Below, piece after piece: positions 1 through 8,245 of a DNA stretch of 64,000 bases (position 1 is the first letter of the stretch; each line of letters starts with the position of its first letter). The stretch spans positions 1 through 64,000 of the forward strand of contig JAPYPR010000008.1 in the NCBI GenBank assembly GCA_029937545.1. The letters run 5' to 3'. This stretch comes from Erythrobacter sp. (GTDB lineage Bacteria; Pseudomonadota; Alphaproteobacteria; Sphingomonadales; Sphingomonadaceae). The notes under the pieces are model-generated. The model saw only the letters and a list, made by a program, of their open reading frames with translations. It searched no databases and was not told where the DNA came from. The position numbers were made by a program, and so were the translations under genes.

Positions 1-308
1 CCGACCGCGGCGACCTGACCGCGCGGATCGAGGGCGAATACGACCAGAAGCTCACGCAGCGCCTGATACTCCAGCCGCGCGCCGAACTGGAACTCGCCGC
101 GCAGGACATTCCCGAGCGCGAGATCGGCGCAGGCCTGACCAAGTTCGAGACCGGCCTGCGCCTGCGCTACGAAATCGCCCGCGAATTCGCGCCCTATGTC
201 GGCGTGGGGTACGAAACCAAGCTGGGCGACACGCGCTCCATAGCAAAGGCTGCCGGGGACAACCCCGACGGCCTCAAACTGTTGCTCGGTCTGCGCGCCT
301 GGTTCTGA
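1..308 (+). CDS. copB: Copper resistance protein B (CopB-like), C-terminal fragment
   Basis: The gene enters from the left edge in the frame starting at base 3, and about 101 residues are visible before TGA at 306-308. The fragment is beta-barrel-like, with alternating polar and hydrophobic residues, a YVGVGYE strand and a terminal aromatic (GLRAWF), as expected for an outer-membrane protein. The segment with AELELAAQD, GLRLRYEI and YVGVGYE resembles the C-terminus of CopB (PF05275), an outer-membrane protein of copper tolerance usually encoded beside the copA multicopper oxidase. The N-terminus and any copA lie outside the window. Seen: the reading frame and barrel character. Inferred: the family, by recall of its C-terminal pattern. 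Confidence 0.75.
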   Translation, partial: DRGDLTARIEGEYDQKLTQRLILQPRAELELAAQDIPEREIGAGLTKFETGLRLRYEIAREFAPYVGVGYETKLGDTRSIAKAAGDNPDGLKLLLGLRAWF

Positions 309-377
309 CGCCGCGCGCCTTCTCCTCGGAACGGCCCTGCCTGCCGCCGGTTCGGACCACAACCAAGGAGAAAATCG

Positions 378-977
378 ATGAAAATTCTCGTTGCCGGTTC
401 GACCGGCAATACCGGCACCCGTCTCGTCAAGGAACTGTGCGACCGCGGGCATGACGTCATCGCGCTCGTGCGCGCCTCGTCCGACACGGGCGCACTCCCC
501 GATACCGTGACATTGCGGCAGGGCGATCTTACCGCTCTGGACGACGATGTCGCACAGGGTTGCGAAGTCGTCATCTTCGCTGCCGGTTCGGGCGGCGACA
601 CCAGCGCCGAGATGACCGACAAGGTCGATCGCGACGGCGCGATCCGGCTGATCGACATCGCACAAGCCAGCGATGTCCGTCGCTTCGTCATGCTGAGTTC
701 GGTCGGCGCCGACGATCCGGACCCCGATAGCGAACTTGCCCACTACCTCGAGGCCAAGCACGCTGCCGACGAACACCTGAAGCAGAGCAGCCTCGAATAC
801 GCCATCCTTCGCCCCGTCTCGCTCACCGACGATGGCCCGACGGGTTCGGTCCGGCTGGGCGACGACGTCGATCCCAAGGGCAAGGCCGCGCGCGGCGACG
901 TGGCGAAACTGCTTGCCGACGCAGCCGAGCAGAAAGAATGGGCAGGCTCGATCCAGCTGATGGAAACCTCGTACTAA
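378..977 (+). CDS. NAD(P)-binding atypical SDR / NmrA-like epimerase-type protein
   Basis: This 199-aa Rossmann-fold protein has an N-terminal GSTGNTGTRL nucleotide-binding loop (residues 7-16), a conserved MLSSVGADD strand near residue 103 and a late LRPVSLTD segment typical of atypical SDRs such as the YwnB/NmrA group. Members bind NAD(P)H and act as reductases or redox sensors; the substrate cannot be read from sequence. The start follows an AAGGAG Shine-Dalgarno at good spacing. There is no classical YxxxK catalytic pair in the usual place, which fits the atypical class. It is transcribed alone, converging on the SDR gene at 1043-1828, with a shared hairpin between them. Confidence 0.85.
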   Translation: MKILVAGSTGNTGTRLVKELCDRGHDVIALVRASSDTGALPDTVTLRQGDLTALDDDVAQGCEVVIFAAGSGGDTSAEMTDKVDRDGAIRLIDIAQASDVRRFVMLSSVGADDPDPDSELAHYLEAKHAADEHLKQSSLEYAILRPVSLTDDGPTGSVRLGDDVDPKGKAARGDVAKLLADAAEQKEWAGSIQLMETSY

Positions 978-986
978 AACGAAAAA

Positions 987-1017
987 CGCCGCCGGTTCGG
1001 GATGCGAACCGGCGGCG
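987..1017 (-). terminator. Rho-independent terminator, mainly for the minus-strand SDR/thiolase operon
   Basis: A perfect 13-bp stem (987-999 with 1005-1017) encloses a 5-nt loop. On the minus strand the stem is followed by a run of T (complement of the A-run at 982-986), so it suits the SDR gene ending at 1043. It sits 9 nt after the plus-strand stop at 977 and can act in both directions. Confidence 0.85.
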
Positions 1018-1042
1018 AATAGCCCAATCTGGGAAAGAACGC

Positions 1043-1828
1043 CTAGCGCGGTGCCATGCGGATCGCACCGTCGAGGCGCACGTCCTCGCCGTTGAAATAG
1101 CCGGTCTCAATCATGCACATGGCGAGATTGGCGTATTCTTCCGCATTGCCGAGGCGCTTGGGGAACGGCACGCTGGCGGCCAGCGCTTCCTTCACTTGCG
1201 GCGGGGCCGCATTCATCAGCGGGGTGTTGAAGATGCCCGGCAGGATCGTGTTGACGCGGATGCCTTCGCGCATCAGGTCTCGCGCGATGGGGAGCGTCAT
1301 GCCGACCACGCCGCCCTTCGAAGCGGAATAGGCCGCCTGGCCCATCTGCCCGTCTTCGGCGGCAACCGAAGCCGTGTTGACGATCGCGCCGCGATCGCCC
1401 TCGTCGCTCAAGGGATCGAGGCTCATCATGCCAGCCGCCGACTTGGCGATGCAGCGGAAGGTGCCGATCAAATTGACCTGGATTACGAAGTCGAAGGCGC
1501 TGATCGGGAAATGCTTGATTTCGCCCGACTGCTTGTCGCGGCTGGCGGTTTTGATCGCATTGCCGATGCCGGCGCAATTGACCAGGATCCGCTCCTGCCC
1601 GTGCGCCTCGCGGGCCTTGGCGAAACCGGCATCGACATCCTCGTCGCTGGTGACGTTGACCTTGCAGAAGACGCCGCCGATGTCCTTGGCGACCGCCTCG
1701 CCCTTCTCCTCGTTCATGTCGAAGATGGCGACCTTGGCACCCTTGGCTGCGAGTGCGCGCGCCGTGGCTTCACCTAGGCCCGAAGCGCCACCGGTGACGA
1801 CGGCGGGGGTGTTGGCTGATACTTCCAT
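1043..1828 (-). CDS. Short-chain dehydrogenase, probable 3-hydroxyacyl-CoA dehydrogenase type II
   Basis: This 261-aa classical SDR has the TGGASGLGEA cofactor loop near the N-terminus, an NCAG motif (VNCAGIGNA), a catalytic Tyr-Lys pair in AAYSASKGG and an LPGIFNTP segment. The sequence resembles HSD17B10-type 3-hydroxyacyl-CoA or 2-methyl-3-hydroxybutyryl-CoA dehydrogenases, which oxidise 3-hydroxyacyl-CoA with NAD in fatty acid and isoleucine degradation. I chose ATG 1828 because a GAGAGGA Shine-Dalgarno lies just upstream; an in-frame extension to 1873 would overlap the thiolase gene. It follows the thiolase gene by 28 nt on the same strand, so the two form an operon for consecutive beta-oxidation steps. 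The exact substrate is inferred. Confidence 0.88.
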   Translation of the reverse strand: MEVSANTPAVVTGGASGLGEATARALAAKGAKVAIFDMNEEKGEAVAKDIGGVFCKVNVTSDEDVDAGFAKAREAHGQERILVNCAGIGNAIKTASRDKQSGEIKHFPISAFDFVIQVNLIGTFRCIAKSAAGMMSLDPLSDEGDRGAIVNTASVAAEDGQMGQAAYSASKGGVVGMTLPIARDLMREGIRVNTILPGIFNTPLMNAAPPQVKEALAASVPFPKRLGNAEEYANLAMCMIETGYFNGEDVRLDGAIRMAPR

Positions 1829-1856
1829 GAAAAATGTCCTCTCGTGAAATTGAGCG

Positions 1857-3029
1857 TTAAAGCGCCTCGACAATGGTGACGTTGGCGACGCCGCCGCCTT
1901 CGCACATCGTCTGCAGGCCGTATTTCTTGCCGCGCGCCTTCAGCGCATGGACCAGCGTCGCCATGAGTTTGGTGCCCGACGCGCCGAGCGGGTGGCCGAG
2001 CGCAATGGCGCCGCCGTTGACGTTGAGCTTTTCGGGGTCCGCCCCGGTATGCTTCAGCCAGGCGAGCGGCACGGGGGCGAAGGCTTCGTTCACCTCGTAG
2101 AGATCAATATCGCCGATGCTCATGCCCGCCCGCTCAAGCGCGCGATCGGTGGCGAACAGCGGCTCTTCCAGCATAATCACCGGATCGCCCGCCGTCACGG
2201 TCAGATTATGGATGCGCGCCATCGGGGTAAGGCCGTATTCCTTCAGGGCCTTCTCCGACACGACCAGCACCGCGCTCGACCCGTCGCAGATCTGGCTGCT
2301 GGTGGCGGCGGTGATCTTGCCTTCGGGGCTCAGCAGCTTGACGCCGGCAATGCCTTCGAGCGTGGCGTCGAAGCGGATGCCTTCGTCGACCGTGTGGCAT
2401 TCCTCGCCCTCGGGCGTCTCGATCTCCACGCCGACGATCTCGTTTTCGAACGCGCCGGACTTTGTGGCCTCGATCGCCTTCTCGTGGCTATGGAGCGCGA
2501 AGCGGTCGAGATCGTCCTTGGAGAAGCCGTGCTTCTGGGCGATCATTTCCGCGCCGATGAACTGGCTCCACTGGATGCCGGGATACTTCTCTTCGAGGCC
2601 GGGCGACTTGTAGTTGCCCAGCCCTTCTTTCATGTGAAACATGGCGGTCGAGCCCATCGGCACGCGGCTCATGCTTTCCACACCGCTGGCGATGACCACG
2701 TCCTGCGTGCCGCTCATGACAGCCTGCGCGGCGAACTGGATCGCCTGCTGGCTGGAGCCGCACTGGCGGTCGATGGTGACGGCGGGCACGCCCTCGCCCA
2801 AGCGCTTGGCGGCGAGTACGGCATTTCGTCCGACTTGCATCGCCTGTTCGCCCCCCTGGCTGACGCAGCCCATCACCACATCGTCGACGGCCTTCGCCTC
2901 GAGCCCGCTACGCTCCATGATCGCATCGAGCGAGGTGGCAGCAAGATCGACCGGGTGGACCCCGGCGAGCCGGCCCCCGCGGCGGCCGCCGGCAGTGCGG
3001 ACGGCTTCGACGATATAGGCTTCGGGCAT
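1857..3029 (-). CDS. Acetyl-CoA acetyltransferase / 3-ketoacyl-CoA thiolase
   Basis: This 390-aa enzyme is full length for the thiolase family. It has the nucleophilic cysteine Cys90 in DRQCGSSQQA, the GGAIALGHPLGASG segment carrying the active-site histidine, and the C-terminal MCEGGGVAN loop with the proton-exchanging cysteine. It cleaves 3-ketoacyl-CoA with CoA, or condenses two acetyl-CoA. A GAGGAG Shine-Dalgarno precedes the ATG at 3029. It is the first gene of an operon with the SDR at 1043-1828, giving 3-hydroxyacyl-CoA oxidation followed by thiolysis. A LiuR-like operator lies 60-76 bp upstream. Whether it is degradative (FadA/FadI-like) or biosynthetic cannot be decided, but the SDR partner favours degradation. 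Confidence 0.95.
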   Translation of the reverse strand: MPEAYIVEAVRTAGGRRGGRLAGVHPVDLAATSLDAIMERSGLEAKAVDDVVMGCVSQGGEQAMQVGRNAVLAAKRLGEGVPAVTIDRQCGSSQQAIQFAAQAVMSGTQDVVIASGVESMSRVPMGSTAMFHMKEGLGNYKSPGLEEKYPGIQWSQFIGAEMIAQKHGFSKDDLDRFALHSHEKAIEATKSGAFENEIVGVEIETPEGEECHTVDEGIRFDATLEGIAGVKLLSPEGKITAATSSQICDGSSAVLVVSEKALKEYGLTPMARIHNLTVTAGDPVIMLEEPLFATDRALERAGMSIGDIDLYEVNEAFAPVPLAWLKHTGADPEKLNVNGGAIALGHPLGASGTKLMATLVHALKARGKKYGLQTMCEGGGVANVTIVEAL

Positions 3030-3381
3030 GGGAGGCTCCTCGTTGACTGGATCGGGTTGGGTTTCGTTTCGCCACTCGCCTATGGGGGCCTTACGTTAAG
3101 GTCAAGCGGCACGCGGCGACGCGCAGAAAATGTCGCCTGCATTCGTAGGCGTAATCGCATCGTTTCGTAGCGTCGACCATGTGTGGGATTCGCGCAACAC
3201 CCGTCTAGCCATTCGGGAAAACTCCCAGATTTGCTTTGCAATGTAACTCTCCCGCGATGCAGATACCGCGTTCCGCCGATGGGCCTGTCGTCCGGAATAC
3301 CGGTGCAGGCGGTCCATCCATGGGGGTTCTTACACGCGTATCGGCTGATCGATGCGAGTAACGGAAGAAGGACACAATCGA
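3030..3381. other. Intergenic region between divergent thiolase operon and TonB-dependent receptor
   Basis: About 350 bases without a supported gene. It must hold the promoters of both divergent genes. A quasi-palindrome near 3089-3105 is annotated separately. A GAAGAAGGA Shine-Dalgarno at 3364-3372 precedes GTG 3382. A long minus-strand open frame that covers part of it is a shadow of the receptor gene. Confidence 0.6.
3089..3105. promoter_or_regulatory. Candidate LiuR-like (MerR family) operator upstream of thiolase operon
   Basis: The sequence CCTTACGTTAAGGTCAA contains inverted arms CCTTA and TAAGG around a 3-nt centre. It closely resembles the TTACGTTAACGTCAA-type site that I recall for LiuR regulators of branched-chain amino acid and fatty acid degradation. 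On the minus strand it begins with a TTGACC -35-like hexamer facing the thiolase gene, but I see no good -10. The regulator itself is not in the window. Confidence 0.45.
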
Positions 3382-6375
3382 GTGAAACTCCAGACTTATT
3401 TCAAAGCCAGCGCGGCTCCGGCCGTTCTCGGCCTCGCGCTCATCGCGCAGCCGGCGATGGCCCAGGTAGCGACCGAAGACGAAGAAAGCGTCGATTCGCC
3501 CGCACCTGCCGGCCAGGCGATCGTCGTCACCGGCTCGCGCATCTCCAACCCGAACCTCGAACTGGCCAGCCCGGTCAGCGTCGTCAGCAGCGAAGATCTC
3601 GAGCTCGCCCAGACCAACGTCGCGGAAGAATTCCTCCGCGAACTGCCCTCGGCGGTTCCGAGCGTCGGTTCGGCCGTCAACAACGGCAACGGCGGTGCCA
3701 GCTTCGTCAACCTGCGTGGCATCGGCTCCAACCGTAACCTCGTCCTGCTGGACGGTCGCCGCTTCACCCCGGCCGACACCACCGGCCGCGTCGACCTCAA
3801 CAACATTCCGCTCGCCGTTATCGAGCGTACGGAAGTCCTGACCGGCGGCGCCACCACCACATACGGTGCGGACGCTATCGGCGGTGTTGTCAACTTCATC
3901 ACCAAGCGTGACTTCGAAGGCGTCGAAGCGACGTTCTCCGAGCAGATCACCGAAGAAGGCGACGGCAACGTTTTCCGTGCCGACGTCACCATCGGTGCGA
4001 ACTTCGACGATGGTCGCGGTAACGCCGTCCTCAGCCTCGGCTACCAGAACCAGGATGCCGTGTTCCAGGGCGACCGCGACTTCTCGATCTTCAACGTCGG
4101 TTCGTTCAGCGGCAGCCCCAGCGGTTCGTCGAACGCGATCCCGGCCGTTATCGTCGGCCCGACCCCGGCAGGCTTCGGCCAGCTGGAGACCGGCGATCCG
4201 GAAGGCTATCGCGACGGTGACTTCTACGCGCCGTTCAACTTCAACCCGTTCAACATCTTCCTGACGCCGTTCGAACGCTTCAACATCTACGGTTCGGGCC
4301 GTTACGAAGTTTCGGACGCGGTTGAAGTCTTCACCCAGGCATCGTTCTCGAAGCAGACCGTTTCGACGATCATCGCCCCGGGCGGTTCGTTCTTCAACAC
4401 CTACCAGTTGAACCTCAACAACCCGTTCATCCCGAACGAACTGGCTCTCGCGTTCTGTGACGGCCTCGGACTGACGGCAGCCGAGTGCACCGCCAGCCGC
4501 AACACGCAGTTCGGCGCCACCCTGCCCGATGGCACGGCGAACCCCGACTACGTGCAGTTCGGCACGCAGGTCCGTCGTCGTACGCCGGAAGCCGGGTCGC
4601 GTACCTCGGACTTCACCACCACGCTGTTCAATCTCGTGGGCGGCCTTCGTGGTAACGTCACGGACAACATCCAGTGGGAAGTTTCGGGTACCTACGGTGA
4701 GAGCGAGCAGATTCAGCGTCAGGGCGGCTTTGCCCGCTTCGACCGCCTGCAGCAGTCGCTTCTCGCACTTCCCGACGGTTCGGGCGGCGCAGTCTGCTCC
4801 GACACCAGCGGCGGCTGTGCTCCGATCAACCTGTTCGGTCAGTTCGGCAACCTCGGTTCGCAGGAAGCGGTCGACTACGTCTTCAACCTGACCCAGCAGG
4901 TCATCACCCAGGCCTCGCTCCAGCAGGTCCAGGGCGTCCTGACCGGCGACCTCGGCTTCGGCATCTCCTCGACCCCGATCGCATTCGCGACCGGTGTGGA
5001 ATACCGCAAGTATACCGCTTCGCAGATCTCGGACGAAGCTTCGCAGACCCCCGGCGCAGTCGTCGGCGGTGGCGGCGCGGCTCCGAACGTTGACGGCGAG
5101 TACGATGTCAAGGATGTGTTCGGCGAACTGGTCATCCCGGTCGTGGAAGATTCGTTCATCCGTGAACTGACCGTCGAACTGGGTGCCCGTTATTCGGACT
5201 ACTCGACCGCTGGCGGCGAGTTCACCTGGAAGGCAGGCGGTACGTTCTCGCCGGTCGATCAGCTGACGATCCGCGGTAACTACCAGCGTTCGTCGCGTGC
5301 ACCGAACATCGGTGAGCTCTTCACGCCGGTCACCACCGGCCTGTCGAACCTCGCGATCGATCCGTGCGCCGGCAGCAACCCGGTCGGCAATGCTGCCCTG
5401 ACCGCGGCCTGCGTTGCGCAGATCGTTGCAGGCGGTGCCAGCCAGGCTGCCGCACAGGCACGCATCGGCAACATCCTCCAGCCGGCTGCGGGCCAGATCA
5501 ACGTAACCGGTGGCGGTAATCCCGACCTCGGCGTTGAAACGGCAACGACTTGGACGATCGGTGCTATCATTGAACCGATCTACAACCTGTCGCTCACGAT
5601 CGACTACTTCAACATCAAGATTGAAGACGCGATCACGAGCCCGGCAGTCGACGACATCGTCGGCGGTTGTTACGGTTCGCCGTCGGCCTCGAACCCGTTC
5701 TGTTCGCTGATCGTGCGTAGCGCGTTCACCGGCGGTCTCGACGGTTCGCCGAACGAAGTTCCGGGCCTGCTCCTGAACCTCTCCAACCTCGGCACGATCA
5801 AGACGGACGGTATCGACGTCAGCCTGCGTTATCGCACGGGCCTGACCGACAACATCGGCTTCCGTTTCGCAACCGACGGCACCTGGACGAACAAGAACGA
5901 GTTCGAAGCGGTTCCGGGCAACGGCTTCCGCGACTGTGTGGGCTTCTACTCGGTCAACTGCGGCTCGATCCAGCCGGAGTTCGTGTTCAACACCCGGGCG
6001 ACCTTCTCGTTCTTCGACCAGGTCGACCTCTCGCTGCTGTGGCGCTACATCGACGCTGTCGAGTTCGAGCCGCGCCAGCGTGAGCAGAGCGGCGATGCCT
6101 TCATCGGCACGCTGCCCGACAGCCTGGGCCCGATCGGTGGCCGTGAAGTCAACTTCAACGAAATCGGTGCCGAGCACTATTTCGACCTGAGCACGCGTTT
6201 CATCGCGAGCGACAATCTGGAGTTCGTCTTCACCATCCAGAACCTGCTCGACAACCAGCCGACCGTCGTCGGTTCGGATATCGGTTCGACCGCGTTCAAC
6301 TCGGGTAACATCTACCCGTCGACCTACGACGCGCTGGGCCGCCGCTATGCGGCTGCGGTGAAGCTGCGCTTCTAA
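3382..6375 (+). CDS. TonB-dependent outer-membrane receptor
   Basis: This receptor of about 997 aa transports an unidentified ligand across the outer membrane using TonB energy. From GTG 3382 the protein begins with a clear signal peptide ending in AMAQ, then a TonB-box-like AIVVTGSRI, a plug domain (FVNLRGIGSNRNLVLLDGRR, GADAIGGVVNFITK) and a long beta-barrel ending in an aromatic residue (AAAVKLRF). GTG is preferred over ATG 3352 because GAAGAAGGA lies 9 nt upstream and because the signal peptide then starts normally. It has the large, Asn/Gly-rich barrel loops common in sphingomonad receptors. No TonB/ExbBD or ligand-processing enzyme is adjacent, so the substrate is unknown. A strong terminator follows. 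Confidence 0.93.
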   Translation: MKLQTYFKASAAPAVLGLALIAQPAMAQVATEDEESVDSPAPAGQAIVVTGSRISNPNLELASPVSVVSSEDLELAQTNVAEEFLRELPSAVPSVGSAVNNGNGGASFVNLRGIGSNRNLVLLDGRRFTPADTTGRVDLNNIPLAVIERTEVLTGGATTTYGADAIGGVVNFITKRDFEGVEATFSEQITEEGDGNVFRADVTIGANFDDGRGNAVLSLGYQNQDAVFQGDRDFSIFNVGSFSGSPSGSSNAIPAVIVGPTPAGFGQLETGDPEGYRDGDFYAPFNFNPFNIFLTPFERFNIYGSGRYEVSDAVEVFTQASFSKQTVSTIIAPGGSFFNTYQLNLNNPFIPNELALAFCDGLGLTAAECTASRNTQFGATLPDGTANPDYVQFGTQVRRRTPEAGSRTSDFTTTLFNLVGGLRGNVTDNIQWEVSGTYGESEQIQRQGGFARFDRLQQSLLALPDGSGGAVCSDTSGGCAPINLFGQFGNLGSQEAVDYVFNLTQQVITQASLQQVQGVLTGDLGFGISSTPIAFATGVEYRKYTASQISDEASQTPGAVVGGGGAAPNVDGEYDVKDVFGELVIPVVEDSFIRELTVELGARYSDYSTAGGEFTWKAGGTFSPVDQLTIRGNYQRSSRAPNIGELFTPVTTGLSNLAIDPCAGSNPVGNAALTAACVAQIVAGGASQAAAQARIGNILQPAAGQINVTGGGNPDLGVETATTWTIGAIIEPIYNLSLTIDYFNIKIEDAITSPAVDDIVGGCYGSPSASNPFCSLIVRSAFTGGLDGSPNEVPGLLLNLSNLGTIKTDGIDVSLRYRTGLTDNIGFRFATDGTWTNKNEFEAVPGNGFRDCVGFYSVNCGSIQPEFVFNTRATFSFFDQVDLSLLWRYIDAVEFEPRQREQSGDAFIGTLPDSLGPIGGREVNFNEIGAEHYFDLSTRFIASDNLEFVFTIQNLLDNQPTVVGSDIGSTAFNSGNIYPSTYDALGRRYAAAVKLRF

Positions 6376-6398
6376 AGCAAGTCGTTTAGAGAAAAGGA

Positions 6399-6429
6399 GG
6401 GGTGGCGCATTGCGCCGCCCCTTTTTTTT
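6399..6429 (+). terminator. Rho-independent terminator of the first TonB-dependent receptor
   Basis: A 10-bp GC-rich stem (6399-6408 with 6412-6421, one G-T pair) and a 3-nt loop are followed by eight T at 6422-6429, starting 24 nt after the receptor stop codon. Confidence 0.92.
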
Positions 6430-6476
6430 GCTCGCAATCTTGTGGTATCGACTGCGCAGACACGGAAGGAATTGCC

Positions 6477-6755
6477 ATGAATCGCTTCGTCGCCGCTAGC
6501 GCCCTCGCTGTTGCCATCGCCCTCCCCGCCCTGCCCCTTGCGGCGCAGGAAGCCGAGGCGGAAGAAACGGCCAAGATCACCGACAAGGATCATCCCGATT
6601 ACGTGAAATGCCGGACCGAGAAGGTCATCGGCTCGCTTGCCAAGCGCAAGAAGACCTGCCTCACGAACCGCCAATGGGAAGAATTCGCCCGTCGCGGGAA
6701 CGAGAATGCACGTCGCACGGTCGAGGACAATGCCGCGGGCATGACGGGCAACTAG
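6477..6755 (+). CDS. Small secreted protein of unknown function, paralogue 1
   Basis: This 92-aa protein starts at ATG 6477 behind a GAAGGA Shine-Dalgarno. It has a signal peptide (hydrophobic core ALAVAIALPALPLAAQ, cleavage after AAQ) and a short, very basic mature domain with two cysteines, in VKCRTEK and KKTCLTNRQW, that could form one disulfide in the periplasm. It shares the block KITDKDHPD, GSLAKR, KTCLTNRQWEEFARRGN with the gene at 6893, so the two arose by tandem duplication. I do not recognise a named domain. The 137-nt gap to the paralogue and separate ribosome sites suggest individual expression. Confidence 0.82.
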   Translation: MNRFVAASALAVAIALPALPLAAQEAEAEETAKITDKDHPDYVKCRTEKVIGSLAKRKKTCLTNRQWEEFARRGNENARRTVEDNAAGMTGN

Positions 6756-6892
6756 AACGTCGTCGCTATTTTTCGCGCAAGCTTACTTACGGTTTGAGGG
6801 ATACGCGAACAGGAGCGCCGCCTTGCAGGGTCCTTTTCTTCTCCAGCCTCCAGAATTGTGATATACCTGAAGGCGAGACGAAAGGACCTGCC

Positions 6893-7174
6893 ATGAAGAC
6901 CCTTGTCGCGATCGGCGCCCTTGCTGCGGCGCTTACCGTCCCTTCACTGCCCGTCGTGGCGCAGGAAACCGACGCCGGCGGAACTACCAAGATCACCGAC
7001 AAGGACCATCCCGATTTTATCAAATGCCGGATGGAAAAGGTTCTCGGCTCGCTCGCCAAACGGCGGAAAACCTGCCTGACGAACCGTCAATGGGAAGAGT
7101 TTGCACGGCGCGGAAACGACAATGCCCGCAAGACCGTCGAGCAGTGGGCTGTCGGGGGTCCGAACTCCCAGTAA
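6893..7174 (+). CDS. Small secreted protein of unknown function, paralogue 2
   Basis: This 93-aa protein starts at ATG 6893 after an AAAGGA Shine-Dalgarno. The signal peptide runs to VVAQ and is followed by a mature domain nearly the same as that of the gene at 6477: KITDKDHPDF, KCRMEKVLGSLAKR and TCLTNRQWEEFARRGND. The two cysteines are conserved. Divergence is concentrated in the signal peptide, the acidic linker and the C-terminal tail (QWAVGGPNSQ here), which suggests that the central cysteine block is under selection. The function is unknown; an extracytoplasmic role is inferred from the leader. Confidence 0.82.
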   Translation: MKTLVAIGALAAALTVPSLPVVAQETDAGGTTKITDKDHPDFIKCRMEKVLGSLAKRRKTCLTNRQWEEFARRGNDNARKTVEQWAVGGPNSQ

Positions 7175-7196
7175 TCGTACGGCGGCGTCGCTCCAG

Positions 7197-8222
7197 CTAG
7201 GCTAGCGCCTCGAAGCCGGCCTGCGGTGCTGTGGGGATGCCTGCCTGCTCGGCCAGCGTACGCACCCAGGCCGCCACCATCTCGATTTCCTCCCGGTTGC
7301 TGGCAAGCGTCGTGTCTAGGCGCTCGCGCCGTTGCTCTGGCGAGTAGTCGCTGCGGTCCTTCGAATTGCGGGTGAAGGCTTCGCTTGTGGCAATGTCCTG
7401 CGCGTCGTCCTGTTCGAGGGTTAGTCCGAACTGGGTATAGAAGGCGTTGACGGTCGCAGGCGGGTCGCGCAGCAGGCTGACGCTGTCGCAGACGGCCACG
7501 CGATCAGGCCCGAACTTTTCCCGCATCCGCGCGAACGTCGCATGGTGCGATAGCCAGCCGAGCCCGGCGATTTGCAAGTCGGTGAGTTCGAGCAATTCCT
7601 CCGCCGTAAAGCGATGGCTCAATTGCTGGTCGCGCGCCTGGCTGATGAGCGCCTTGCGCACCCACTGGCGCCCCCACAAACCCTTGATCGCGATCGAAGA
7701 GAGAAAGTCCTCGATCGGCGCGTAGAGGGTGATGGCCCGAGCCTCTGGGCGCAGGCCCAGCAGGGCCGGCGCCAGCGAATTCACGATGTTCGACGGTTTG
7801 ACGACAACGGCCTCACCGCTTTCGAACGGGCGAGACAGCAGCGCGAGCGACAGGTCGATGACCGCCGCCAGCCTCTGCGGTTCTGCTCCGCGCTGGCGCC
7901 AGCCGACCAAGTCATTGAGAACCTGCGGCTCCTTGAGCCCCATCGCCCGCCCCGCGCGGTCGAACATCCGCGCGACCAGCGTCGAGCAGCAATAGGCGGA
8001 ATGGAACACGAAATGCACCGGCGCGATTTTCAGCTGCGCGCGATCGATCGCATCGCGCGGCACGGCAATGTAGTCTGCCGTCCCTCCGAGATAATCGTCG
8101 GTCAGGAAGGTTGCCAGACGATGCGCCTCGCGCGGGACATGGACGAAGCGAAAGCTGTCCGCAGCATCGTCATAGCGATGCGGCAGCCATGCGGGATCGG
8201 CAAGGATCGTGGCCGTGTCCAT
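7197..8222 (-). CDS. Sulfotransferase-like P-loop protein, function unknown
   Basis: This 341-aa cytoplasmic protein has no signal peptide. Near residue 73 FHSAYCCSTLVARMF resembles the 5'-phosphosulfate-binding loop of the sulfotransferase fold, and KEPQVLNDL follows, recalling the KEP motif of distant sulfotransferases. A second region (VVVKPSNIVNS, ITLYAPIEDFLSSI) fits the next strands of that fold. The acceptor cannot be predicted and the enzymatic assignment is tentative. It lies 23 nt after the stop of the small exported protein at 8246, so they probably share a transcript, and there is no clear Shine-Dalgarno of its own. It converges on the small secreted paralogue ending at 7174. Confidence 0.6.
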   Translation of the reverse strand: MDTATILADPAWLPHRYDDAADSFRFVHVPREAHRLATFLTDDYLGGTADYIAVPRDAIDRAQLKIAPVHFVFHSAYCCSTLVARMFDRAGRAMGLKEPQVLNDLVGWRQRGAEPQRLAAVIDLSLALLSRPFESGEAVVVKPSNIVNSLAPALLGLRPEARAITLYAPIEDFLSSIAIKGLWGRQWVRKALISQARDQQLSHRFTAEELLELTDLQIAGLGWLSHHATFARMREKFGPDRVAVCDSVSLLRDPPATVNAFYTQFGLTLEQDDAQDIATSEAFTRNSKDRSDYSPEQRRERLDTTLASNREEIEMVAAWVRTLAEQAGIPTAPQAGFEALA

Positions 8223-8245
8223 GGAAAGGCGGGAACCCTGTCCGG

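Noticed and set aside
3205..6177. A 990-aa open frame on the minus strand opposite the TonB-dependent receptor
   Set aside because: It mirrors the receptor codons, is full of Arg/Asp/Val, and shows no domain or ribosome site. High GC makes long antisense frames common.
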